Of a DNA stretch of 28,446 nt, positions 5,892 to 13,815 are shown piece after piece. The translations under genes and the position numbers were made by a program. The stretch covers positions 1-28,446 of the IMG/VR virus record IMGVR_UViG_3300031841_003573; one strand, 5' to 3'. The notes beneath the pieces are model-generated. The model was not told the DNA's origin, did not search any database, and saw only the letters and a list, made by a program, of their open reading frames with translations. Each line of letters begins with the position of its first letter. Position 1 is the first letter of the stretch. Source of the stretch: a virus.

Positions 5892-7802
5892 CTGGCGAGC
5901 ATTGGTGGTTTTAGTCTATCGGTCACAGCAAACACGGCCGGGCTGAACAAGGGATTCAAGAAGGCGAAGGGCCTGACCGCTGGGTTCGCTGCCGGGATTG
6001 GCAGGCTCGGGGCTGGTGTTGCTGCTGTTGGTGCTCCGGTCGGTCTGATTGCGGGCATGGCAAAGCTCGTATCGGTCGGTTCTGAATTCCAGAATCAGAT
6101 GAGTAACGTGCGGGCATTCGTCAACGGCACGGATGCCGAGTTCCAGCAGCTTTCAGACACGGCTGAATCGCTCGGAGCGTCAACGTCATTCTCAGCAGCT
6201 CAGGCAGCGGCGGCAATGACTGAGATGGGGAAGGCTGGACTGACTGCCAATCAGATTCTTGGTGCATCTGAGGGCGTCCTGACGCTTGCTGCGGCTGGCG
6301 ATATCGAGATGGCAGAAGCGGCAACAATCGCCGCCGCTGCGTTGAACCAGTTCGGTATTCCGGCTGCTGAAATGGGCAGTGTGGTTGATCGTCTGGCGAA
6401 GGCTGCCAGCAGTGGCTCAATCAGCCTCAGCGGCATGGGAACGCAGCTCTCATATGCGTCAGCGTCCGCGACGGCGTTCGGTATGGATCTGGGTGAAACG
6501 TCCGGCATCATCGCAACACTCGCAACAGCACTCGGCGAGGACAAAGCCGGTACGGGATTCCGGGCGATGATGTCATCGTTGCAGGCACCGACAGCAGGAG
6601 CGGCACAGCAGCTGGCTGCGTTGGGGATTTCTCTGACTGACTCGGCGGGCAACTTCCTGACTCTGCCTGCGATTGTTGATCAATTCAATACTGCACTCAG
6701 CGGCATGGCGAGCGGCGAGAAAGCAGCAGCGATGAGTGCGATCTTCGACACTCGCGGCGTTGGTGCGTTCAGCACTCTGATGCGTCAAGGTGCTGCCGGG
6801 ATGCGTGAGATGACAGCATCGGTCAACGACTCCGATGGATTCGGACTGTCGGTTGCTGAGGAGAAGTTGGACAACGTATCGGGGGCATTCACGAAGCTGC
6901 AAAGTGCCGCCAGTGGGATGGCGATTGATATTTTCCAGACGTTTCAGGGACCATTGCAGGCGGCACTTGAAGGCACCGCCAACTTCATCAGCGGGCCAAT
7001 GATTACTGGATTCCAGACGTTCATGGAATGGATGGGTGCATTCGCTACGGTTGCTGAGTTTGCGTGGAATAATTTCGGAGCACTGGCGGGACTCGCTGCA
7101 CTCAAAGCGTTATCTGCGATGACAACTCTGAGTGAGGATATCCAGCACTTCTTCGGCACCAATATGGGCGAGGTGTTTGACTGGTTGTTTACGAATTGGA
7201 CCAGCATATGGTCAGACATGGCGGCAGTGACGCTCGGCGTATTGGAGAACATCGGCCAGAACGTGCGGAACGTGTTCTCGGCGGTTTGGGAAACGGTCAC
7301 CTCACTGGGTGAGACTCCGTTGACGTTTGACATGGTGCCGCTCCTTGATGGTGTGCAGACCGTGACAGCGGGGCTGGAGCTGACACAGCGAACGGTTACC
7401 GCTGATGAGCGAGACTATCAGCGTGAGATTGAAGAAATCGGCTCGGCCTTGAACGGCAACTTTGAGGAGTTCCTGAACAGCACATTTGAGGATATCGGCA
7501 GTATGGCGGCTGGAGCTGATCAGGCCGCCGTGACAGCCGGAGCAGTCGACTTTGATGCGTCGAAGAGTGCTGCGGGTGTCTCTGCTGCTGAAAGCAAAAG
7601 CAATCGCGATCCACTGGGTATCGCATTCAAGGGCAGCAAGGATGCGTTTGACGTGATCAATCGAGCCATCAAAGGCAGCAGCGACAATCACCTGAAAACG
7701 GTTGCCAAGCAAGCGGAGAAGCAAACCGCACTGCAACAGAAACAGGTCGATCTACTTGAGGATATGGCTGATGTTTCCGATGTTGAGGTTGTTTCCATTT
7801 AA
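5892..7802 (+). CDS. Tail tape measure protein (CTG start)
   Basis: The 636-residue product contains the TP901-type core: segments such as QLSDTAESLGASTSFSAAQA, AMTEMGKAGLTANQILGA, ALNQFGIPAAEMGSVVDRLA and LGEDKAGTGFRAMMSSLQ. Hydrophobic stretches follow (~residues 335-365) and a helical C-terminus. Tape measure proteins set tail length and enter the host envelope. ATG 6057 would remove 55 residues, including SLSVTANTAGLNKGFKKAKG typical of this family's N-terminus. The frame has no ATG, GTG or TTG between TGA 5889 and 6057. CTG 5892 follows GGGGTGATGA, so CTG is the likely start. At 0.15 nm per residue this suggests a tail of roughly 95 nm. Confidence 0.88.
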   Translation: MASIGGFSLSVTANTAGLNKGFKKAKGLTAGFAAGIGRLGAGVAAVGAPVGLIAGMAKLVSVGSEFQNQMSNVRAFVNGTDAEFQQLSDTAESLGASTSFSAAQAAAAMTEMGKAGLTANQILGASEGVLTLAAAGDIEMAEAATIAAAALNQFGIPAAEMGSVVDRLAKAASSGSISLSGMGTQLSYASASATAFGMDLGETSGIIATLATALGEDKAGTGFRAMMSSLQAPTAGAAQQLAALGISLTDSAGNFLTLPAIVDQFNTALSGMASGEKAAAMSAIFDTRGVGAFSTLMRQGAAGMREMTASVNDSDGFGLSVAEEKLDNVSGAFTKLQSAASGMAIDIFQTFQGPLQAALEGTANFISGPMITGFQTFMEWMGAFATVAEFAWNNFGALAGLAALKALSAMTTLSEDIQHFFGTNMGEVFDWLFTNWTSIWSDMAAVTLGVLENIGQNVRNVFSAVWETVTSLGETPLTFDMVPLLDGVQTVTAGLELTQRTVTADERDYQREIEEIGSALNGNFEEFLNSTFEDIGSMAAGADQAAVTAGAVDFDASKSAAGVSAAESKSNRDPLGIAFKGSKDAFDVINRAIKGSSDNHLKTVAKQAEKQTALQQKQVDLLEDMADVSDVEVVSI

Positions 7803-8650
7803 TGTCGATCACTGTTGCTGAACAATACGAGGACCGATCTACAAAGATCGGAATCTTTCAGAAACGCGACCATACCCGGCGTTTCGTGGCTGAGACGACA
7901 GCGAACGAGGGCAGTTACGCCGTGGCAACGGCGACAGGTGTGCCGGTGTTGGGGAACGCTCACCCGGAAGACGCTGCCTCGCTCTGCACTGATGTTGATG
8001 CGAAGCCGACATCGGCCCCCAATGTATGGATCATCACCTGCAAATACACCAACGACCTGCCGAGCGACGATATTGATGAGGAAGATCCAACGCTGTTGCA
8101 GGTCGATGAGTCGTGGGGATTTGACGACTTCTCGCGGTTTGTTTCTGAGGATCGAGACGGCAACGCGATCCTCAACACTGCTGGTGATCGGTACGAAGAC
8201 CCCATCGAGATGGTGGACAGCTTCCCGACTCTGACCATTAAGAAGAACAAGCTATCTTTCAGTGCAGCGGACGCGTTCGCCTACAATAACTCCACGAACT
8301 CGGACACGTTCAAGGGAGCTGCTCCCGGCACTCTGCGAGTGAGGATCACTGCCACGAAAGAATTTCGGGGCGGCGATGTTTATTGGGCTTACACATACGT
8401 TTTTCGGTACAACCCTGAAGGTTGGCAGCCGAAGGTTCTGGAGACAGGTCTGTATCAGCTTGATGGCAGTGGCAACAGGATTCCATGCACTGAGCTGGGT
8501 GCTGCTGCTCACGATTCTGAGCCTGTCACACATCCGGTGCCACTGGATGTGAACGGGTTGCAGATTGATCCTTCTACCCTGCCGGGTGCCGCATATTACA
8601 CAACGTGGAATGTGCTGCCAGAGTTACCATATGCGAATCTGGGGGTTTAA
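7802..8650 (+). CDS. Unknown tail protein after the tape measure gene
   Basis: The 282-residue protein is not recognised. It is acidic and beta-rich, with a long aspartate-rich middle (NDLPSDDIDEEDP) and a C-terminal segment rich in Pro and Thr. There is no transmembrane segment or signal peptide. It starts in a TAATG overlap with the tape measure gene and ends where the HNH gene starts. In siphophages the gene at this position is often a distal tail or baseplate protein, so that is the best guess from context only. Confidence 0.7.
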   Translation: MSITVAEQYEDRSTKIGIFQKRDHTRRFVAETTANEGSYAVATATGVPVLGNAHPEDAASLCTDVDAKPTSAPNVWIITCKYTNDLPSDDIDEEDPTLLQVDESWGFDDFSRFVSEDRDGNAILNTAGDRYEDPIEMVDSFPTLTIKKNKLSFSAADAFAYNNSTNSDTFKGAAPGTLRVRITATKEFRGGDVYWAYTYVFRYNPEGWQPKVLETGLYQLDGSGNRIPCTELGAAAHDSEPVTHPVPLDVNGLQIDPSTLPGAAYYTTWNVLPELPYANLGV

Positions 8651-8943
8651 TCGCTCGCAGTCCCAAGAACAACAGACGCACGCCAGTGGTGAAGACGACG
8701 CCCACTCGGCAGCGGCTGACCGCACATCAACGCGGCTATAATTACGAGTGGCAGAAGGCGCGTGTGTTCTGGTTGCAGGCTAACCCGGTGTGTGCTGAAT
8801 GCAAATGGATTGACGTACCACGGAAGATGGTAGTCGACCACATTCAGCCTCACCGGGGTTGCCGTTTATTGTTCTGGAACCGATCAAACTGGCAGACACT
8901 CTGTCGCCGCTGTCACAATCAGAAAACAGGCAGAGGTGAATGA
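8650..8943 (+). CDS. HNH endonuclease (ATC start likely)
   Basis: The 97-residue product shows the HNH zinc form: C-x2-C at residues 48-51 (NPVCAEC), VDHI with Asp63-His64, Asn80 in NRSNWQ, and C-x2-C-H at 85-89 (LCRRCHN). The N-terminus is strongly basic. Phage HNH proteins can be homing nucleases or assist DNA packaging; the usual packaging-type HNH sits near the terminase genes, which this one does not. The only ATG (8605) lies inside the upstream gene, whereas ATC 8650 forms a TAATC overlap identical in layout to the TAATG junctions at 4838 and 7802, with GGGGG at 8641-8645. The product would be MARSPKNNRRTP at its start. Confidence 0.82.
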   Translation: MARSPKNNRRTPVVKTTPTRQRLTAHQRGYNYEWQKARVFWLQANPVCAECKWIDVPRKMVVDHIQPHRGCRLLFWNRSNWQTLCRRCHNQKTGRGE

Positions 8944-9347
8944 GCGGAGTTCAGTTTGATCGACGCAGTGCGAGAAGAATTGCCACTGCAACAAAACGAG
9001 TCGAGGCGATGCCGCGGGGCGGTAACGCTGACCGACGAGGCACGTTGCCATCGACTCAGGTGCTGTTTTTTGTATTGCAGGACTCGCTTGACGTTGCCAC
9101 TGATCCACTAACTGGAGCCACTGCGGCGAAGGCGACGGTGTATGCCGGCGATCCTGCGAATCCACCGAACGCAGCAGCGGACGGGTCTACTTACACACCA
9201 CAGGAGCTGGTCACGTCGGATACGCCTCGCACTGAGTGGGTTGTGAATCGGTCGCGTGATTTCTCTGCGGATACTGGAGCCATTGGCGTGGCCGTCCGAG
9301 TGAATGGTGAATTGCTTGTTTTCTGGGTTGATTGTTCGAGTTCATAA
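8940..9347 (+). CDS. Hypothetical protein between HNH and fibre genes
   Basis: The 135-residue protein is not recognised. The first ~40 residues are basic (RRSARRIATATKRVEAMPRGG). The rest is a small beta-rich domain with Ala- and Thr-rich loops (ATAAKATVYAGDPANPPNAAADGSTYTPQ) ending in VRVNGELLVFWVDCSSS, typical of a structural protein. It overlaps HNH by ATGA and its stop overlaps the fibre gene by TAATG, so it belongs to the tail operon. Confidence 0.65.
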   Translation: MSGVQFDRRSARRIATATKRVEAMPRGGNADRRGTLPSTQVLFFVLQDSLDVATDPLTGATAAKATVYAGDPANPPNAAADGSTYTPQELVTSDTPRTEWVVNRSRDFSADTGAIGVAVRVNGELLVFWVDCSSS

Positions 9348-10750
9348 TGGCTGACACAAAAATCACTGAAATGGTTGCTGGTAGTATGTCTGCCAGTGAC
9401 CTGTTGACGTTCGTTTCTGATCCTTCGGGAACGCCAGCAAACAAGAAGATCGCTCTATCGGCTTTCGAGACTGGCTTAACTGTGACCGAGTCGCAGATCA
9501 GCGACCTTGGAGCCTATGCCACGGTCAGCTATGTTGATTCTGCGATTGCAGGCCTGACGGCCCTCGAATCAGAAGATATCGACACGCTCGCTGAGATCAA
9601 TGCAATCATCAGCGATGCGACTCTGATCAGCTCGACAGCGACTGACGCCAGTGGTTATGGCTGGGTGATTGACGAGGATGACATGCTGTCAGACTCGGCA
9701 ACAAAGGTGCCGACTCAGCAGAGTGTCAAGGCATACGTTGACGCTGAGGTTGCAGGTGCTGGTTCATCGCTGCCAGTCGTTGACACAACCGGCATCGCAA
9801 AAGGGTCTGTCGACACAACAAAGGTTGTGCGACTGGAAGTGGACGGGCTGACGGCCAGTACAACTCGCGTGCTGACGGTTCAGGATGCTGACGGAACGAT
9901 TGCTCTGACGGGTGACAATATCGCAGCCAGTCAGGTTACGTCTGGCACGCTGGCTCATGAACGCGGCGGCCTTGAGGCGGACGTGTCCGCTTACGCCGGC
10001 GTGCCATTGATCGACAGTGGGTCAACGAGCGAACTGAAGTACAATCTGACAGCGACGACCACCCCCGGCGTTGGTGACGACTCGGCCGACGGCTACACGG
10101 TCGGCAGTCGATGGGTCAATGTGACGCTCGACAAAGAGTTTGTCTGTCTTGACGCGAGTACCGGAGCGGCTGTCTGGACGGAAACGACAGCCGGGGCAGA
10201 CAGTGGTACAGGTAGTACCGCCACAAATTCGCCGGCTGCGTTGTTCAGTGACGCAAAGTTTACAGTCCCACACGTCGGAGGATTCAGCATCGCCGGGCAG
10301 TCATTGCCGTCAGGGAAAATACTGTTCTTGCCAGTATGGGTGCCGGCAGATGTGACGTTGACCAAGATTGGATTTCAGACAGCGACGAACTACGCCGGAG
10401 AAACCGCAGTCGTGGGGCTTTATTCTGACAACGGCGGGCCTGACGCGTTGCTTGTTCAGTCAGGCGAAGTTGCATTAGACACCGCTGGGTTTTTTGAGGA
10501 AACAATCTCAAAGGTTGTCGAGGCTGGGTGGTACTGGTTGGCGGTAATGGCTTCGGCGACTGTCTCGATCAGTGGGATACCTTCAGCCAACTTGACTCGT
10601 GAACTCGGCATTAGCTGGTCGGGTGCAACGATCACAGGGCAGACTCATTACAAGCTGAGTGAAACATACGCCGCAACGATGCCAAATCCAGCAACAAGTG
10701 GCACAAAGACAATCGACGGCGGCGGGTGTCCGGCAATCTTTGTCGGATAG
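9347..10750 (+). CDS. Tail fibre / receptor-binding-like protein
   Basis: The 467-residue protein is low in Cys, rich in Thr, Ser, Gly, Ala and Asp, and has the fibre signature LSDSATKVPTQQSVKAYVD followed by repeated short beta segments (VVRLEVDGLTASTTRVLTVQDADGTIALTGDNI). The N-terminal part (KITEMVAGSMSASDLLTFVSDPSGT) resembles the attachment domain of trimeric fibres. The C-terminal ~170 residues form a different beta-sandwich-like domain (VPADVTLTKIGFQTATNYAGETAVVGLYSDNGG), plausible for carbohydrate binding. It is followed directly by three glycan-modifying enzymes, which could act on this fibre. ATG 9347 is chosen over 9332 because of the overlap with the upstream stop. Confidence 0.8.
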   Translation: MADTKITEMVAGSMSASDLLTFVSDPSGTPANKKIALSAFETGLTVTESQISDLGAYATVSYVDSAIAGLTALESEDIDTLAEINAIISDATLISSTATDASGYGWVIDEDDMLSDSATKVPTQQSVKAYVDAEVAGAGSSLPVVDTTGIAKGSVDTTKVVRLEVDGLTASTTRVLTVQDADGTIALTGDNIAASQVTSGTLAHERGGLEADVSAYAGVPLIDSGSTSELKYNLTATTTPGVGDDSADGYTVGSRWVNVTLDKEFVCLDASTGAAVWTETTAGADSGTGSTATNSPAALFSDAKFTVPHVGGFSIAGQSLPSGKILFLPVWVPADVTLTKIGFQTATNYAGETAVVGLYSDNGGPDALLVQSGEVALDTAGFFEETISKVVEAGWYWLAVMASATVSISGIPSANLTRELGISWSGATITGQTHYKLSETYAATMPNPATSGTKTIDGGGCPAIFVG

Positions 10751-10770
10751 TCGTATCGGCAGCTTTGTTA

Positions 10771-11844
10771 ATGATTTCAGGCGATGCCATGCAAGCGATA
10801 TGTGAGCACCGAAAACCACGTGAGACGAACAGCCTGTTCGGCTGCCGGGTGAAGGGCGTCTGCACGCCCGCCGAATGCGAAACGTGCGACAGTCACACGG
10901 CACGGGAAAGCAACGGCGTTGCGTGCATGATGCGGAAGCCGCAAACGATCGGTGAGGGATATCACCGCAGCGGGTGGCCGTTTGCTGTTGCCGCAATGCG
11001 GTCGATTCATTCTGGCCGGGCGTCGCTTTTGTTCGACGACTTCGTCGAGCAGACGTGGGTTTACAGCGGTCGCCAGGAACCGATTCGTCAGCCGTGGGCG
11101 GGCATCGTTCATCATCCGCCAAACCCACCACAATGGACGCGACAGCAAGATCGGCTTGACCAGTTGCACACGCTGCCGGGCTTCGCCGAATCGATGCCGC
11201 AACTTCGGTTGGCAATCTGCTTGTCAAAGTACGTGGCCGACTGGGTCGAAGCAAACTGGCAAGTGCCAACGGCTGTTGTGAAACACCCGACCGAAGTGCC
11301 CGAAACAAAGTGGCAGCCGGATGCATGGTTGCAGCATCGGCGGTTGCTGCAATGCGGTTGGTACTTGCGAAACGTCCGACTGATTCACCAAGTCGCAACA
11401 GATCAACACCGGACGCGGTTAATGCCTCGCCGGCCGGCGATGATCGAACATGAGGCCAATTGTCATCGAGAATTCAGCGGCCGACGGGAGCACAATCCGG
11501 GCGACGTGCTCGAATTAGACTACATCGACAACGACGGCTTCGACTACCTGCTTGGGCGGGCGGTCGTTTGCATGGAAGTGCTCGACGCGTCTGCCAACAA
11601 CGTGACGATCGAATGCCTTGCACGCAACACGCCGTTGATTGTCAATCGGCATCCGGCTGTTGCTGAGTATCTCGGCGAGGACTATCCGCTGTATTTCGAT
11701 CACGTTCGCGATGTCGCGAAAATGATCAGCAACGAGGATTTGATCCTGTCGGCTCATGAATACCTGAAGCAACGCGACAAATCGTTTCTGCCGGGTGCAG
11801 AGTTCGCCAATGGTGTCGCGGCAGCACTGGAGTCCGTGCAATGA
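10771..11844 (+). CDS. Glycosyltransferase with N-terminal Cys-rich domain
   Basis: The 357-residue protein combines two parts. Residues 1-40 hold Cys11 (CEHR), Cys25, Cys31, Cys36 and Cys39 in a zinc-ribbon-like pattern. The C-terminal part has GT-B features: NNVTIECLARNTPLIVNRHPAVAEYL (276-301), where the E..A.. helix binds the nucleotide sugar, and EDYPLYF. A middle segment contains HPPNPP and LSKYVADWV, typical of GT1/GT4-type enzymes. It should transfer a sugar from a nucleotide donor. ATG 10771 is preferred since 10726 lies in the fibre gene. The next gene overlaps by ATGA, giving a three-gene cassette with a methyltransferase and a sulfotransferase. Confidence 0.82.
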   Translation: MISGDAMQAICEHRKPRETNSLFGCRVKGVCTPAECETCDSHTARESNGVACMMRKPQTIGEGYHRSGWPFAVAAMRSIHSGRASLLFDDFVEQTWVYSGRQEPIRQPWAGIVHHPPNPPQWTRQQDRLDQLHTLPGFAESMPQLRLAICLSKYVADWVEANWQVPTAVVKHPTEVPETKWQPDAWLQHRRLLQCGWYLRNVRLIHQVATDQHRTRLMPRRPAMIEHEANCHREFSGRREHNPGDVLELDYIDNDGFDYLLGRAVVCMEVLDASANNVTIECLARNTPLIVNRHPAVAEYLGEDYPLYFDHVRDVAKMISNEDLILSAHEYLKQRDKSFLPGAEFANGVAAALESVQ

Positions 11845-12383
11845 TGGTGTCACCAGAGCAGCACGCGGTGATCTTCGAAGAGCTACGCGAGGCATTGAAC
11901 CACGCGGGCGACGTTGTCGAGGCGGGATGCAACGAAGGAAGCACGAGCTGCCAGCTTGCGAATTGGCTGGCATGCACCGATCGTGTACTTCACCTGTATG
12001 ACAGCTTCGAGGGGTTGCCAGAGGAGTCAGGCTATGGCGGACTGATGCAGACGACGCAGGCAAAGCTGGAATCAAACATCTGCCGAGCAACGGGCTGTGA
12101 AACGTTACCTGCGAACGTGCATGTGTATCCCGGATGGTTTCGCGACACGCTGCCAAGATCGCTGCCAGGCAAAATCTGCTTTGCGTTTCTCGATTGTGAT
12201 GTGTACGAATCAATGATCGATGCAATCAAAGATGTCCTGCCTCGACTGACGGGCGTCATGATCCTGCATGATTACTCACACTTCCGATGGGGTGCAGGAG
12301 TGCGTCGAGCTGTTGCTGACTGCGGTCTGATCGTCACCGAAAAAGCCGGAATGGCCATTGCATGGAAGGCGGATCAATGCTGA
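11841..12383 (+). CDS. TylF/MycF-like sugar O-methyltransferase
   Basis: The 180-residue SAM-dependent enzyme shows motif I VVEAGCNEGS (~25-34), LYDSFEGLPE (52-61) that is diagnostic for the TylF/MycF family, FLDCDVYESMIDAIKDVLPRL, and GVMILHDY near the C-terminus with the metal/base-like Asp residues. Family members methylate sugar hydroxyls of macrolides and surface glycans. The protein is somewhat shorter than classical TylF (~250), lacking the lid helices. It overlaps the glycosyltransferase gene by ATGA and the sulfotransferase gene by 7 bases. The likely substrate is the sugar placed by the upstream enzyme. Confidence 0.85.
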   Translation: MMVSPEQHAVIFEELREALNHAGDVVEAGCNEGSTSCQLANWLACTDRVLHLYDSFEGLPEESGYGGLMQTTQAKLESNICRATGCETLPANVHVYPGWFRDTLPRSLPGKICFAFLDCDVYESMIDAIKDVLPRLTGVMILHDYSHFRWGAGVRRAVADCGLIVTEKAGMAIAWKADQC

Positions 12384-12997
12384 TTAGCGACGCACACAAG
12401 TTCGCGTTCATCCACGTCCCAAAGACGGGGGGCGATTCAGTGACGGCTGCTCTGAAGTCTTATGCTGAATGCGACGGCTCGATCGGGCGGGTGAAGCATT
12501 GGACGGCACGGCACTTGAAGCAGTTATTCTTCAGGGAAGAGGTTGGCCGCGTCTGGAGTCAATATCATACGTTTGGAATGATCCGCAATCCGTGGCAACA
12601 GGTTCACAGTGACTATTGGTTCTGTCGAAATTCGCCTATCCCTGGCGTCGAGCTAGGATCGTGGCGAGACAAGGTGATCCGGGCTAAGGGGCAGACGTTC
12701 GCTCAATTCGTTGTTGATATTTGCGGTGAACATGGCACGGATGGGCGGGGGCTGTTTCACACATACCTCGCCGGCAATGACGGCAATCAACTGGTCAGTG
12801 ATGTTATCCGGCTGGAAGATATTGCTACTGAGTGGCCGAAGTTGTGCGGTGCTATCGGATTGCCAGGCATTGAGCTGCCGTGTCGCAATATGACGCCACG
12901 TCGGCCCGATTACCGCGATGACTACGACGACCGGTCGAGGTTTCTGGTCGGTCGAAAGTTTGCCGATGATATTCGGCGGTTTGATTACTCGTTTTGA
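12377..12997 (+). CDS. Sulfotransferase family protein
   Basis: The 206-residue protein has both PAPS-binding signatures: the 5'-phosphosulfate loop FIHVPKTGGDSV (11-22) and the 3'-phosphate motif GMIRNPWQQVHSDYW (67-81, Arg70, Ser78). This is the carbohydrate sulfotransferase type. It should transfer sulfate from host-made PAPS to a sugar or protein group. ATG 12377 overlaps the upstream stop; ATG 12362 lies inside the previous gene. The length is at the short end of the family but both motifs and a C-terminal helix are intact. No PAPS synthesis gene is present, so the phage depends on the host. Confidence 0.87.
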   Translation: MLISDAHKFAFIHVPKTGGDSVTAALKSYAECDGSIGRVKHWTARHLKQLFFREEVGRVWSQYHTFGMIRNPWQQVHSDYWFCRNSPIPGVELGSWRDKVIRAKGQTFAQFVVDICGEHGTDGRGLFHTYLAGNDGNQLVSDVIRLEDIATEWPKLCGAIGLPGIELPCRNMTPRRPDYRDDYDDRSRFLVGRKFADDIRRFDYSF

Positions 12998-13006
12998 GGT
13001 TGACGG

Positions 13007-13198
13007 ATGCCGGACGGTATACTGATGGAAGATGGCGGACTGATGCTGCATGAGGGCAATAATCAAATACTGCTGGAAGGTGAAGATTCCACGCTCGTTA
13101 TTCCGGCTCGTACAGCGTTGGGTCTACGTGTTGGCGGTGAGTCCGTTAACACCGGATTGAAGATTGCGAGTGAGTCAGTGAACGGAGCAAGCGTTTAA
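13007..13198 (+). CDS. Small repetitive structural protein
   Basis: The 63-residue product contains short degenerate repeats around ILMEDGGLMLHEGNNQILLEGE, of the type seen in small phage virion proteins made of repeated ILLEDG units. A second half repeats VGGESVN and ASESVN. It has no known function, and may decorate or join the fibre. It lies 9 bases after the sulfotransferase stop and overlaps the next gene as TAATG. Confidence 0.6.
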   Translation: MPDGILMEDGGLMLHEGNNQILLEGEDSTLVIPARTALGLRVGGESVNTGLKIASESVNGASV

Positions 13199-13815
13199 TG
13201 GCAGTGCAGAAGATTAACGAGCTGACGTCTTTCGAGTACGTTGGTCAGATTCAGGATGCAGCGGGTGCCAATCAGTTATTGTCAGCGACCGAAGCTATCC
13301 TGCTGACGGTCTACGACGCAAACTCGAAAACCGTACTGCGAGACACTGAAGACGTCAGGAATGTGAATCAGGTCGCCATCGACGCGAGCGGTGCGATCAC
13401 GTTACAGGTTCGCCCATTCGAGACTCGATTCGTCAACACTGACGCAGGTTCTGGCGACGGCGAGGATCACAATCTGCTGTTTCGGTTTGTGTGGAACTCG
13501 GCAACAACCAGCTCGCTGACTAATGCCTACGCCACAACATCCGGCAGCAAGACTGTCACCGTTACGCATGTGGCTCACGGACTGAGTGTTGATGATCACG
13601 TCGTAATTGTTGGCGGCGATGAGGTTGGTGGCCTGAACATGCAGGGCGTTCAACTGGTCGCCAGTGTGGTGGACGCGAACACGTACACGATCACCCATTG
13701 CTGTGCTGCAACGTCAACGGCAACCGGCGGTGGATCAGCAACGAGCTATGATCTGCCAGAAACATCAACGCACGCGTATAAGTTCCGAGTCGTTCGCAGG
13801 GATATCGTCTGTTGA
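13198..13815 (+). CDS. Unknown virion protein with small beta domain
   Basis: The 205-residue protein is not named. The N-terminal half forms a beta domain (ESVYDANSKTVLRDTEDV-like pattern near ILLTVYDANSKTV), and residues ~125-165 contain HGLSVDDHVVIVGGDE...GVQLVASVVDANTYTITH, a beta domain that recurs in phage tail and baseplate proteins. It is therefore a likely virion component. The start is TAATG-linked to the previous gene and its stop overlaps the TTG start of the next. Confidence 0.65.
   Translation: MAVQKINELTSFEYVGQIQDAAGANQLLSATEAILLTVYDANSKTVLRDTEDVRNVNQVAIDASGAITLQVRPFETRFVNTDAGSGDGEDHNLLFRFVWNSATTSSLTNAYATTSGSKTVTVTHVAHGLSVDDHVVIVGGDEVGGLNMQGVQLVASVVDANTYTITHCCAATSTATGGGSATSYDLPETSTHAYKFRVVRRDIVC

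Noticed and set aside
6057-7802. Tape measure protein starting at ATG 6057
   Set aside because: It would lose the conserved N-terminal segment that begins 55 codons upstream.
10583-11398. Long minus-strand open frame of 271 codons
   Set aside because: It is antisense to the glycosyltransferase and fibre genes, rich in Arg, Ser and Cys, and has no recognisable domain.
11515-12225. Minus-strand open frame of 236 codons
   Set aside because: Shadow of the glycosyltransferase and methyltransferase genes.
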